Below are positions 1 through 10,846 of a stretch of DNA of 64,000 nt, one piece after another. The stretch spans positions 10,444,590 to 10,508,589 of the forward strand of contig OY821518.1 in assembly GCA_963682025.1 (NCBI GenBank), in the 5' to 3' direction. Under the pieces are notes generated by a model. The model worked only from the letters and a program-made list of their open reading frames with translations, had not been told where the DNA came from and made no database searches. A program made the translations under genes and the position numbers. This DNA is from Cordilura impudica (lineage: Eukaryota; Arthropoda; Insecta; Diptera; Scathophagidae). Numbering within the stretch: the stretch's first letter is position 1; each line of letters opens with the position of its first letter.

Positions 1-1050
1 AATTAAAAATTTAAAATTAAAAATTAAAAATTAAAAATTAAAAATTAAAAATTAAAAATTAAAAGTTAAAAATTAAAAATTAAAAATTAAAAATTAAAAA
101 TTAAAAATTAAAAATTAAAAATTAAAAATTAAAAATTAAAAATTAAAAATTAAAAATTAAAAATTAAAAATTAAAAATTAAAAATTAAAAATTAAAAATT
201 AAAAATTAAAAATTAAAAATTAAAAATTAAACATTAAAAATTAACAATTAAAAATTAAAAATTAAAAATTAAAAATTAAAAATTAAAAATTAAAAATTAA
301 AAATTAAAAATTAAAAATTAAAAATTAAAAATTAAAAATTAAAAATTAAAAATTAAAAATTAAAAATTAGAAATTAGAAATTAAAAATTAAAAAATTAAA
401 AACAAAAAATGAAAAATAAAAAAATTAAAAATGAAAAATTAAAAATGAAAAATAAAAAATAAAAAATGAAAAACGAAAAATAAAAAATGAAAAAAGAAAA
501 TTGAAAAATAAATTAAAAATAGAAAATTAAAAATAAAAAATGAAAAATGAAAAACGAAAATTGAAAAATAAAAAATTATAAATAAAAAATTAAAAATTTA
601 AAATTAAAAATTAAAAATTAAAAATTAAAAATTAAAAATTAAAAATTAAAAATTAAAAGTTAAAAATTAAAAATTAAAAATTAAAAATTAAAAATTAAAA
701 ATTAAAAATTAAAAATTAAAAATTAAAAATTAAAAATTAAAAATTAAAAATTAAAAATTAAAAATTAAAAATTAAAAATTAAAAATTAAAAATTAAAAAT
801 TAAAAATTAAAAATTAAAAATTAAAAATTAAAAATTAAAAATTAAAAATTAAAAATTAAAAATTAAAAATTAAAAATTAAAAATTAAAAATTAAAAATTA
901 AAAATTAAAAATTAAAAATTAAAAATTAGAAATTAAAAATTAAAAATTAAAAACTAAAAATCAAAAATTAAAATTGAAAAATGAAAAATAAAAAATAAAA
1001 ATATAAAAAATTAAAAATAAAAAATAAAAAATGAATAACGAAAAATGAAA
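1..1050. repeat. (TTAAAAA)n heptamer array, open at the left edge
   Basis: Near-perfect 7-bp repeat TTAAAAA at 1-390 and 597-950. Between and after these blocks, 7-bp periodic variants occur in which the TT is replaced by TG, TA or CG in front of A5. The two clean blocks resemble each other over a higher-order period of about 590 bp: a TTT slip at 10 recurs at 597, and a G variant at 65 recurs at 659. It is not the arthropod telomere motif TTAGG. The array continues beyond the window, so its full length is unknown. Confidence 0.95.
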
Positions 1051-1175
1051 GATTAACCAGTTGAAATATAAAATAATAAATATTTTTATATTAGCAGAGC
1101 CCCTGCAGTTGTTTGCTGTAAGTGATACATAGATGACGCTTTCTATTTTATTTTAAAAAAGCGCAATAAAAAATC
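1051..1175. repeat. Array-flank segment shared with 63495-64000
   Basis: Immediately right of the array lies AACCAGTTGAAAT, then TTATATTAGCAGAGCCCCTG and AGATGACGCTTT. The same order occurs at 63495-64000, where a Helitron (63523-63900) interrupts it. This copy is therefore the empty site of that insertion. It suggests that array plus flank is one dispersed unit; its identity is unknown. Confidence 0.75.
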
Positions 1176-2802
1176 TTTAATTACTAGATATTTACACATT
1201 TCCCCTGCGATTGGACTCACATGATAATTGTTTCTTTATTTAATATAAACATCGAACATTTTCGATAAAGCCTAAACTTCGCTTTGATATTATAAATAGA
1301 CAAATTTTTTGAAAATAGTTTTTTGGTTTGTACTCAGGGCTAGTTTAAAAACTTATATATATAGATATATAGATAGATTTATATATATATATGTAGATAG
1401 CTTTCTTTCCAATAGTTTATTTAAATTTATGAATGATATATTTAAAAAAAGATATATTTAGAGTACGTCACTTTATATCTAATCATCATCTCGGATAAAG
1501 ATCGTTAGATATAGGAAGTTACGACTTATCATTTGGGAAGCACTGTCTTATATTTTTGCAAACATTCTCAATGGTTTTTATGAGACTACCAACAACTGAA
1601 ATTTTAGTTTTTCTTTAATATTGACTATAACAGTACAACCACAAAAAACATGTGTACATAAACAGAAATAAGAGGGAGCACAGAGTCTAGCAAAAACATT
1701 TTAGCCAGTGGGTTTTCAGAGGTGTTTAGTGCAGTTCACTTGCTCAAGTTTATAGTTGTCATAGGTATATAAAACCCAAAACAAGACAAAAAAAGATAAA
1801 AACAAATAAAAAAAACAGTATAATATATTTAATTTTTTTTTTTTTTTGCGATAAAATATTTTGTTTTTTTTTCAAAATTTCTCTCTTCTATTATTGTTGT
1901 ATTTCATTTAAGTATTTCTTTTATAAAAGAACAACCAACACATTTTATCGACAGCGTCTTTAGTTGTTTATGGCAAATTCAAATGTTTTGTTGCTGCGGT
2001 GAAAAAAAATAAAAATAAAAATTAATGTATTTAAAAAATGAACTTGAATATTTGTGAATAGGAAATAAAATAAGAAAAATTACTAAAAAGTTGTAAAAGT
2101 GCCTTAAGTAAAATACTGAAGAGTTTAAAAGTGTGTTAAATTAAATGTGTTTTTTATACTTGTCTAAAAATTAAAATCTAAATCGGTAATTATGAAGAAA
2201 CACAATTCGCGAACAATCGACAACAGTATTTTAAAAAATAGTCTTATAATTCAAAAATTGTGTAATTTCAACTTTAATATAAAATATGAGTACTAATAGC
2301 CATACTATATTTAGTCGTTCTCTAAAACGTTCTATAAGTTTCAATACAGGTAAATTAAGTTACAATTTTTTATATTTTATTTATCAGTTGCTTTTATTTC
2401 TCATTATACCCTACATCAATGTGTGGTCGAGGGAATTATGAGTTTGTACGAAATCTACAAACACCTCTAAACCAACCGACAGAGAAGCAGTTTGCGAGTT
2501 ACGATTTCCGTCCTTCCGTTCACTCTCTGTGTCCATATTCGCAAACTAAAAATACAATATAAAAACATAAAAATTATATATGAAACTTGGTAAAAATCAG
2601 TGCACTTTCAGACCCAGCCGCCATTCAAAGGTCCTCTTTGTATTGGACTAAACTGTAGATAATCATATATATCTAGATTAAATTTGGTTTAGGTGTGTTT
2701 ATCTAAATTCATTATATCCAGGATTTTTTTTATTTAAAGATCACATATAAAGCTGCCTCCGGCTATACTTTTAAATCTGTCTGAAGACACAAATAATATG
2801 TA
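1176..2802. other. AT-rich stretch without a recognised gene
   Basis: No coding region or RNA gene recognised. A short motif at about 2404-2450 (TATACCCTACATC, then a GAGGG partner) resembles the terminal hairpin of mini-me-type elements, but the rest of such an element is missing. The stretch from 2450 to 2800 is anonymous. Confidence 0.4.
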
Positions 2803-3249
2803 CCTATAATATTAATAGCCTAGGCGATTTCTTGTTACCAATGTTTTGTTCTACCGTTTTATCTCGATTTTGACAAAACGTATATTTTGTGAAAGGTATT
2901 TCTTTTTAGCCGTTTGCAGATTTAAAAATTAAAAAATAAAAATTAAAAATTAAAAATTAAAAATTAAAAATTAAAATTTAAAAATTAAAAATTAAAAATT
3001 AACAATTAAAAATTAAAAATTAAAAATTAAAAATTAAAAATTAAAAATTAAAAATTAAAAATTAAAAATTAAAAATTAAAAATTAAAAATTAAAAATTAA
3101 AAATTAAAAATTAAAAATTAAAAATTAAAAATTAAAAGTTAAAAATTAAAAAATCAAAAGTTAAAAATTAAAAATTAAAAACTAAAAACTAAAAATTAAA
3201 AATTTAAAATTTTATATTTAAAATTTAAAATTAAAAATTAATCTGCTAG
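2803..3249 (+). mobile_element. Non-autonomous Helitron, copy 1, middle replaced by heptamer array
   Basis: The first ~125 bp match the 5' part of the ~375-bp Helitron family seen elsewhere here (TATAATATTAATAG, GGCGATTTCTTGT, TTCTACCGTTTTAT, GAAAGGTATTTC). The sequence then changes into (TTAAAAA)n at about 2928 and leaves it at 3240 with ATCTGCTAG, the exact 3' end of the family. The usual internal part and the 3' hairpin are missing. The first bases have drifted (CC instead of TC). Confidence 0.75.
2928..3240. repeat. (TTAAAAA)n array inside a Helitron
   Basis: About 310 bp of TTAAAAA units with a few variants (AAAAGTT, AACTAAA). It lies exactly between the 5' part and the 9-bp 3' end of a Helitron copy. 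Confidence 0.9.
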
Positions 3250-3285
3250 TTTCAATTAAAATGCGTTTGCTTAAGTCTTTAAAAC

Positions 3286-3681
3286 ATATATCGCACCTGT
3301 ACCTCTGAGTCAACTCAAAATTTTTCAATTTTCACTTTTTGCAAGAAAACGATACACAGTGGTCACATCTATCCACTGTAAAAATCTTACATCGATTTTT
3401 CTAATCTTTCGCAAAAAAAATTCAGTTGTGTTATAAGAGTAGCTTCTTTAGAATCCACTAAAAATACATATTTTGAGTTCCACCCAAAAAACTTGTTATT
3501 TTTGATGATCACTGAAAAAATCGCAAAAACAACTACTGTTGTATACTTATTATTCGCAATTCTTTACAACGAAACTACTGTTTTTAAATTTTATAGTAAA
3601 TATTAAAAAAAAAACGTTTTTTGCCTCTACTGGAAATTTGTAAATTTTGAGTTGACTCACTTTAGAGGTGCGATATATATA
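3286..3681. mobile_element. MITE with TATCGCACCT inverted ends
   Basis: The left end TATCGCACCTGTACCTCTGA is matched in inverse by the right end around 3655-3681 (AGAGGTGCGATA), and both are followed inward by AGTCAACTCAAAATTT. The element is about 395 bp with no coding capacity. The flanks are TA-rich, so a TA-type target is possible but not provable. Confidence 0.7.
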
Positions 3682-3830
3682 AGTTAACTTCAGTAAATAC
3701 ATATATATATTTTCTTCATATATTCCATACATTTCTTTATCCAGGCAATGAATTCATGTCCTCTAATTCGTTTTATACTTATTTTGTATGTCTTTTTATA
3801 AGCTCACCCAGAATAGGTAAGATCATGATG

Positions 3831-3878
3831 TAAGGTATCGTATAGTCGGCCTGGTCCGACTGTATTTTTTGTACTTGT
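3831..3878 (-). mobile_element. mini-me type B terminal fragment
   Basis: Contains GGTATCGTATAGTCGG, the imperfect palindrome CGGCCTGGTCCG and a terminal ACTTGT. This matches, in reverse, the 5' terminus of the mini-me-like elements at 20497-21307 and 62548-63272. Only about 50 bp remain. Confidence 0.6.
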
Positions 3879-4797
3879 GTTTTATTCTTTTAATTAAATA
3901 TTGCCAAAACTCATAATACAAATGCGCATTTATATTTTTTTTTACTATTATCAGTCCTTTAATAAATACTACAACAACAAGAAAACATAGAGACGACCAG
4001 ATTAGTGACGTTTCCCATGTTTGTGATTTTTATCATATGATTGAATATGACAATTTTTTTTTTTTTTACAAATTTGTTTAATTTTTTTACATTAAATTTA
4101 TCATGCTTTTGCGGATTTGTTTCAAACAATCTCTTTTGCTTAGGGGTGGCAACTCTGAGTCATAAGCATACATTATATGTAAATAACGAATTCGGGAACT
4201 AACAACAGTGAATGGTGTCCACATGACTTTTTTTTATTTGCTATGAAAAATAAAAAAAAAAAAAAGATTTCCAACGATGTATAAACTTCTACTCGTGCCG
4301 GCACACTATTTCGAAGTCTAATTTTTATAAGCATGTATAAAAAAAGAATTCAATTTAAATTATTAGAAATTTTTTCTAAAATTTTTTATTTTTTTAATAT
4401 TATAAAATATCGAAAATGATCTAAAAAATAAAAAATATATATACGAATATTTTAAATAGTTCCAATGATATACAAAAAACTGTATAATAATAGTTTTTAG
4501 AATTATTGATGGATAATACTTATAACTTACTGTTGTTGTAACTGTCAAACAATAAATTTTTTAACTTTACTTAATGCCATATTTGATCAATACATAGTTC
4601 TAAAAAACTTTTGGTTTAAAAGCCACGCCCATTTATAAAGAGGGCGATATTAAGAAAATTAACATCATATCATTACTCTATTGTATTTTTTTCATTATGA
4701 AGTTCTTTTTGACAGACGAAAGGTTCCACATAGTATTTTAGAAAATGCACAGGTGCTATGTTAATAGCCGTAACTATGTACATACATACATATATAT
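3879..4797. other. AT-rich stretch without a recognised gene
   Basis: No gene recognised. Short open frames here are AT-rich and unlike any known protein. An AGCCACGCCCATTTATAAAG motif at about 4620 could be a repeat fragment. Confidence 0.35.
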
Positions 4798-7383
4798 GGG
4801 TGATTTCATGTCGTGCACCAACTTTTGAAACCGATGTCTGCCGATCGGGATGAAATTTGCACCAAGGTTAGTCCTATTGGATAGTAGTTTATACACAATT
4901 TTTCAACAAGATCGGTCTAGATCTCTCTGAGTTAGAGGGGATCAAAATTTGACATTTTGGCCAAACAGGTGTTTTTTCTCATCCATGTAACTTATTACCT
5001 ATTGTTCTTAGAAAATTTTCTCCCAAAGAGTTTAAATAGCTATTTCTTCAATATTTCGGAAAAAAATTCTTTAAAAAAAAAAAAAATTTTAAACTTTTTT
5101 TTTGCTAAATTAAAACATTTTTTGCCTTTTTTTTCAAAAAGGGCATTTTTTTTTCATAAGAAAGCTTAGGATTTTTCCTTTAAGAGCTTTTTGGTCGCTT
5201 AGTGGGATGGGAGTGGGATATCTATCAAAATAATTGTTTTCTAACTCAAGACAACGGTTTTTCAATTTTTCACAAATGCACTATTTTAAATTTTTTCCTA
5301 TTTGTGTCTAAAACCTTACAAACTAAACCTAACTAGACAAACTACCTAACTAAAATTTTATACCCTCGATACTGTAATACCCAGAATATGTTAAACTCAG
5401 GAAAAAAATCTATTTTTATACTTAATTTATTGTATCTGATGAAGTATTTAAGTCTTGTAAATTTTTAAATACCCAGTCTTTCATCCAGCTTTTTTGTCGC
5501 CTTTATTTACTGCGTTTTTTTTTGTCAATCCTTTCTTGGCGTTACTAGGTTCAGCTGTTGATTTCGCTGCTGGTTTATTTGTTGTCTTTGGAAAGAAATC
5601 GCATTCAATAGAGGCAGAAAACTTTTTCAACTTGAATCTTCCATCGACAAGCGGTATAAAAGCATGGTATTGAGCGGTGCCATCGATTGTTACCGCAGCA
5701 TCGAATCTGCTCTTCAGTGTTTTCAATGTTTCCTGATGATCCTCTTTGCTACTAAAAACTATTTTAGTTTCTTTACAATAACTCTTTGCCCAATGGAATA
5801 AAGCAGTCGCATCTAAGAAGCGATCTTGATGAGAGCACTGGAGGCTATACTTCGCTGCATTTCTTTTAAGGTTTGCTCCAATACCATCACATGCTCCTTT
5901 ACCATGAGCAGTAGGATGAAAATGCCACTCAGCTGGCATTCCAAAATCTTTTTCATGGGCCATGAGATTTGCCAAGCTACTTTTGTTTTTTAAATGTTGA
6001 CGAGCTCCGTCCAAAACGTAGTATACCTTCTTTACTGTAAATTTAGATTTTAGAAATTTTAGTATTCTCTTCTGGTACTCATAAACTGCAACGGTATCAT
6101 GTTTTAAATCGTCGGATATGATTGCCATACTTTTGTGTTGCAGTTTTTCATCTTTCATGTAGTAAATAACTACTGTGAATATACTGTGGCATCCTGAAGA
6201 ATATATTTATAGTTTTCTGCGAAATCATATGAAATAACGAATTTACCAGACTTCAAATGTATCTTCAAATCCTTGAAGAATGACCATTGCTCTTTGACTA
6301 AAAAGTCATGGTTTCTCAAGTTTAGCAATCCTGTACACACTTCTTCCACAAAATCATCCACATTTAAAATGATTGTTTTCAATGTGCATCTGTCAGTCTG
6401 AATCCAAGAATCAGACTCTATATATTCTCGATCTAAAGACTTGATTAAATTTTCTTTGGTGAATGTGGTTTTCGGGCAATTGGTACATTCACCTAAGTGG
6501 CAAGAAGTTGTTGCATTAGGACACATAGTCAATTTAAGGCAATCGCGGTAATCGTGTAAATCTTCTGCCGAATCATCTGTTAAATATTTTAAGTTGATTT
6601 CCTTCAACATCAGTTTAACATTTTCATGATAAATGCAAACGCATACTGTGTGAGTTCCGCTGCTTTCTGCGAAAACGCAATGTTTAGGCCTCATTTGGGT
6701 TAATTTCGTGAAGCCAATTCTAACATCCTCGTGTTCAGATTGAAATGTTGCAAATAACTCTTTCAGGTTACAGATAACCATTCTCTTCTGTTATGTTATG
6801 AAGGTATGTTACATACCTTCGGAAAGGTTAATTTGTCTAGTTTCTCAGTATAAGTTTTATTTGTAAGGTTTTACACACAAATAGGAAAAAATTCAAAATA
6901 GTGCATTTGTGAAAAATTTAAAAACCGTTGTCTTGAGTTACAAAACATTATTTCGATAGATATCCCACTAAGCGACCAAAAAACTCTTAAAGGAAAAATC
7001 CTAAGCTTTCTAATGAAAAAAAAAATGCCCTCTTTGAAAAAAAGGCAAAAAGCTTTAATTTAGCAAAAAAAAAAAAAAAAAAAAAAAGTCTAAAATTTTT
7101 TTTTTTTTTAAGTATTTTTTTCCGAAATATTCCGAAATAGCTATCTAAACTATTTGGGAGAAAATTTTCTAAGAACAATAGGTAATAAGTTACATGGATG
7201 AGAAAAAACACCTGTTTGGCTAAAATGTCAAATTTTGATCCCCTCTAACTCAGAAAGATCTGGACCGATCTTATTGAAAAATTGTGTCTAAACTACTATC
7301 CAATAGGACTAACCTTGGTGCAAATTTCATCCCGATCGGAAGACATCGCTTTCAAAAGTTGGTGCACTTGACATGAAACCCCC
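4798..7383 (-). mobile_element. DNA transposon with ~540-bp terminal inverted repeats (HGKG type)
   Basis: The left arm (4798-5338) and right arm (6831-7383) are near-identical inverted copies, starting GGGTGATTTCATGTC and GGGGGTTTCATGTC inward and followed by GTGCACCAACTTTTGAAA. The interior holds two open frames on the minus strand that belong to one broken transposase-like gene (5481-6781). No clear target-site duplication was found (TATAT on the left, ACAAT on the right). The superfamily is not identified with confidence. The good match between the arms suggests a fairly young insertion. Confidence 0.85.
5481..6781 (-). pseudogene. Broken transposase-like gene with HGKG..DGIG signature
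   Basis: Two minus-strand frames read as consecutive parts of one protein: 6781-6170 (203 residues) and 6158-5481 (225 residues). The first ends in a stop after ILQDATVYSQ. The second frame can be read upstream into FTVVIYYMKDEK, so a small deletion or frameshift near 6180 separates them. The second part carries VLDGARQH (Asp at residue 50), then EWHFHPTAHGKGACDGIG (residues 77-94), then a Lys-rich tail. From memory, this resembles unannotated proteins of insects and cnidarians that behave like RNase-H-fold transposases; that is family knowledge, not a search result. The first part has a Cys/His-rich patch (CHLGECTNC) that could bind zinc. It lies wholly between the element's inverted repeats. 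About 430 residues remain, so the N-terminus may be missing. Confidence 0.65.
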
Positions 7384-7931
7384 ACAATTAAATTCATTTC
7401 AATAAAGGTGTGTGAGCCAAACTGGCCATATAAATTTCCACTTTAAATATTTGGGATTTAATAATTTTTCTATTCAGATTTTATTAAAAAAAAGAACAAT
7501 GAATACCCACAAATGAATTTGATTACTATTCCTTTTAATGGTTTTGGTAACTTTTATTGATTTTTGGCTTTTAATCCGTTAGACACATTGCCAACACATT
7601 AGCACTTAGATACCCACAACAAAGGGGAAAATGCTAATTACGAATAAATAGGAACATAGCAACTTAATGTCGTAATCAATAAATTTGAAATAGTTACAAA
7701 TAACAATTTCATTTACATAGCAGTGGTAAATAAAAGAATTTTAATGTAATATTTAAGGAAAACTATTAAATATAACTTTTTCTTTGATGATGTTGATTTC
7801 GAGAAAATTCAAGACTTTTAATCTTAAAATCATTAAAATGAACATTAGAGAATTTAGCAAACCCCAACAAATTACTGAACGATTTTCCTACATAAAACAG
7901 ATTTAAAAAAAAAAAAAAACTGTACAAAAAT
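7384..7931. other. AT-rich spacer, nothing recognised
   Basis: No open frame or repeat recognised between the HGKG element and the mariner. Confidence 0.4.
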
Positions 7932-7933
7932 TA

Positions 7934-9143
7934 TCACCTGTACAAAAAAGTTTTAAAGGATTTTTTTTTTTAAGTTTGACGCTTTATTGTGTTAAAATTT
8001 GTTACAAATTCATTTTTCAAAGTATTGTTCATCGCCAGCTACTTCTTTTTCCCATCTTTCTGGTAACATACGGCTTCCGCCTTGGAAGAACGACTCATCT
8101 TTTGAGGCTATCCACGAGTCGATCCAATTTTGGAGTTCTTCAAAAGAGCGGAAGTGCTGTTCCTCAAGGGCATGCGTCATCGACGAAAACAAATAGTAGT
8201 CGGAGGGGGCAATGTCCAGGCTATACGGCGGATGGGGTAGGACTTCCCATTTAAGGGTTTCAAGGTATATTTTGACTGGCCTTGCAACATGTATCCGAGC
8301 ATTGTCATGCTGAAGAATAACTTTATCGTGTCTTTGTTCGTATTGCGTCCGTTTTTGTTTCAATACTCGTTTCAAACGCATCAATTGTATTCGGTAGAGT
8401 TGCCCTGTGATGATTTCCGACCAATTACAGAACATGATCTTGCCACCATGAATATTCGTCTTTGGCGTCGATTTTGGCGTAAGGCAGGGCGTCACGTATG
8501 ATTTTTTGAGCTTGGGGTTATCGTAATGAACCCATTTCTCATTACCAGTCACAATACGATACAAGAATCCCTTTCTTTTTTACCGTTGGAGCTGCTGTTC
8601 ACAATTGAAAAAACGTCGTTCTATGCCTCTAGGCTTTAATTCATACGGCACCCAATATCCTAGCTTCTGGATCATTCCCATGGCTTTTAAGCGAACAGAT
8701 ATGGCTTGTTGAGTCTCTCAAAATGCTTATGCGAGTTATTTTTGATTTTGGCACGAGTCTTCATCCAATAGAGCCTCCAATTCGGCATCCTCAACATTTT
8801 CTGGTCGTCCTTCACGCCTTTGCCATCGGTATTAAAATCACCACTTCTAAACGCCGAAACCAGTACTCACAAGTAGAATTTGAGAGAGCATGATCTCGCT
8901 TCCTGCAGCACACGACGACTTTCAGTTGCAGATTTCTTCAAATGAAAGCAAAGAAGTAATCCTTCCCGCAAATTGAGTTTTGTTGGCACAAAAGTTGACT
9001 TATTTGGAGTAAAGAAAAACTATGTTGTTTACACTTCAGAGGATGAGGCTTCAAAATGAAGTTGCGTGCAGTATTGTCTGATTCGATTTAATGTCAGTGT
9101 CGCCATCTCTTGAAAATCCTTTAAAACTTTTTTGTACACCTGA
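7934..9143 (-). mobile_element. mariner transposon (DD34D), TA target
   Basis: The ends are inverted repeats of about 30 bp: TCACCTGTACAAAAAAGTTT at the left and the inverse (AAAACTTTTTTGTACACCTGA) at the right, flanked by TA at 7932-7933 and 9144-9145. The length of 1210 bp is typical for mariner. The transposase lies on the minus strand and is broken. The right end abuts the next element (9148-10382) with only TATA between them. Confidence 0.9.
8010..9035 (-). pseudogene. mariner transposase pseudogene
   Basis: The C-terminal 184 residues are open (8564-8010). They contain IVTGNEKWVHYDNP, the catalytic block QHDNARIHVARPV and YSLDIAPSDYYLF. The spacing between the last two Asp residues is 34, which defines the mariner DD34D class. 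Just upstream, MGMIQKLGYWVPYELKPRG continues in the same frame, interrupted by a TAA near 8580 where the family has Gln. The first catalytic Asp of the family (usually TGDEKW) reads Asn here (TGNEKW). The N-terminal part up to about 9035 is only partly readable. Not functional. Confidence 0.85.
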
Positions 9144-9147
9144 TATA

Positions 9148-10382
9148 AAGGGTTTTTCAACAGGGACGCTACAAAAGTATATAGACAGGGACAGCAAACG
9201 ACGCCATATTTCTTGCTGCTCTTTTGACATTTCTCTTCAGTAAGGTTTGCCATTTAATGATGGAAAGATATACGAGCCAAAAATGAGTCGAAATTATTAA
9301 AATTTACTACCGAAATTCGGAGTCAGTGGCCTCAGCGTTAAGAGCGCTAGGTCCAATTTATGGTCGTCATAATCGTCTTAGCAGATCCACAATTGAGCGT
9401 CTAGTGAAAAAAATTTGAATCCACAGGCACAGTACAAAATGTTCCTGAGCCAGTGAGACAAAGAAGTGCCCGTAGTGTCGAGAATATTGCTGCCGCTGAG
9501 GCTTCAGTTGAAGAAAGCCCAAATGTGTCTCTCACACGTCATTCTCAAGCGTTAGGCATCCTTACAAGATCAAATTGACGCAAGAACTGAAGCCGCTTGA
9601 CCACCAGAAGCGTCGTATGTTCGTGAATTGGGCTGAGCAACAACTTGAAAATGATTCGGATTTTCATCGAAAAATCATCTTCAGCGATGAGGCTCATTTC
9701 TGGCTGAATGGCTTCGTCAATAAACAAAATATGCGTTATTGGTCAGACAGAAATCCACACGTACTCCATGAGTCATCATTGCATCCCGATAAAATTACGG
9801 TTTGGTGCGGTTTATGGGCCGGCGGCGTCATTGGGCCGTACTTCCGTGATGATCAAGACCGGCACGTTACTGTGAATGGGAATCGCTACCGTTCAATGAT
9901 AACCTGGAGGATATGGACTTGGAGGACATGTGGTTCCAACAGGAGGGCGCCACAAGCCACACAGCGAATGTCACAATCAATTTATTGGAAACCAAGTTTG
10001 GAGAACGTGTTATCTCACGAAATGGTCCAGTCGATTGGCCGCCTCGGTCGTGCGATTTGACGCCGTTGGACTATTTCCTGTGGGGCTACGTCAAGTCTAT
10101 GGTCTATGCCAACAAGCCAGCGACGATTGATGAACTTCGTTCGAATATCGAACGTGAAATTGCAGCAGTATCGGCCGATTTATGCTTGAAAACCGTCGAA
10201 AATTGGGTTCAGCGTCTGCACTTCTGCAAGCGTGCCCGTGGTGGCCATGCAAAAGAGATCGATTTCCATACATAATGGCATCGAACGTACTTTCACAGGA
10301 ATAAAGAATTTCATTGATATCCAAAACCGTTTTTGTTTTATTTAAAAAAAAACTTTTGTAGCGCTCTTATTGAAAAACCCTT
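9148..10382 (+). mobile_element. mariner-like transposon of the DD41D type
   Basis: Inverted ends AAGGGTTTTTCAA and TTGAAAAACCCTT are flanked by TA (9146-9147 and 10383-10384) and followed inward by CGCTACAAAAGT and ACTTTTGTAGCG. The length is 1235 bp. The transposase runs on the + strand. The GC content of the coding part is visibly higher than the surroundings. Confidence 0.9.
9252..10275 (+). pseudogene. DD41D mariner transposase pseudogene
   Basis: The N-terminal helix-turn-helix part is recognisable but frameshifted (SVASALRALGPIYGRHNR, then STIERLVKK). The catalytic part reads KLTQELKPLDHQKRRMF, IIFSDEAHFWLNGFVNKQN (first Asp), WFQQEGATSHTAN and LTPLDYFLWG (third Asp). The second and third positions are 41 residues apart, as in rosa-type mariners. 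The second acidic residue is Glu here, where the family has Asp (QQDGA). A small deletion near 9905 shifts the frame between NRYRSMI and MDLEDMWF. The C-terminus ends at a TAA at 10275. Confidence 0.85.
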
Positions 10383-10384
10383 TA

Positions 10385-10846
10385 CCTCTATGAGATCTGT
10401 TTGTGTAATTTCGAGTCCGTATTTTTCGATCTACAATTTCCCATAGACTTTCTATGGGATTGAGATAAGGCCATTCCAAAACAATAACTGCATTACATTG
10501 CAGCCATGGACGTGTTTTTGAATCATTGGAACTTCCAGACCAGGGGCATATTTTCCTCTGCGTATGGATACATTACGTCATTTGGAATTTGCCTGTATCC
10601 AATTCCAGTAAGAGAATATTTTACTACATGAATTCGACCCATTCCTTGGCCCGAAAAGCAACCCCATACCATAATATTACCACTGCTAAACTTAACAATT
10701 TTATTTGTGTATCTTGGGGGTAGTCTTTTTCCCTTTTGGTCGTAGCTTAAATTTAACTTGAAAAGAGAACAATATTCTAATTCCGTCTTGACCAGTTCAT
10801 GGGTTCTTTAGCAAAATTTATGCGAACCAGACGATTTTTCTCAAAT
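10385..10846 (-). pseudogene. Tc1-like transposase remnant
   Basis: Read on the minus strand, fragments such as EWPYLNPIESLWEIVDRKI (the D..NPIE block of Tc1 transposases) and IMVWGCFSGQGMGRIHV appear in order, with frameshifts. No inverted ends remain: it is bounded by the DD41D mariner on the left and a mini-me on the right. Confidence 0.7.

Noticed and set aside
1..1050. Telomere or subtelomere
   Set aside because: TTAAAAA is unlike TTAGG, flies lack telomerase repeats, and the same repeat lies inside introns of a gene in this window.
7976..8501. Plus-strand open frames of 65-92 residues
   Set aside because: They are antisense shadows of the mariner transposase on the minus strand.
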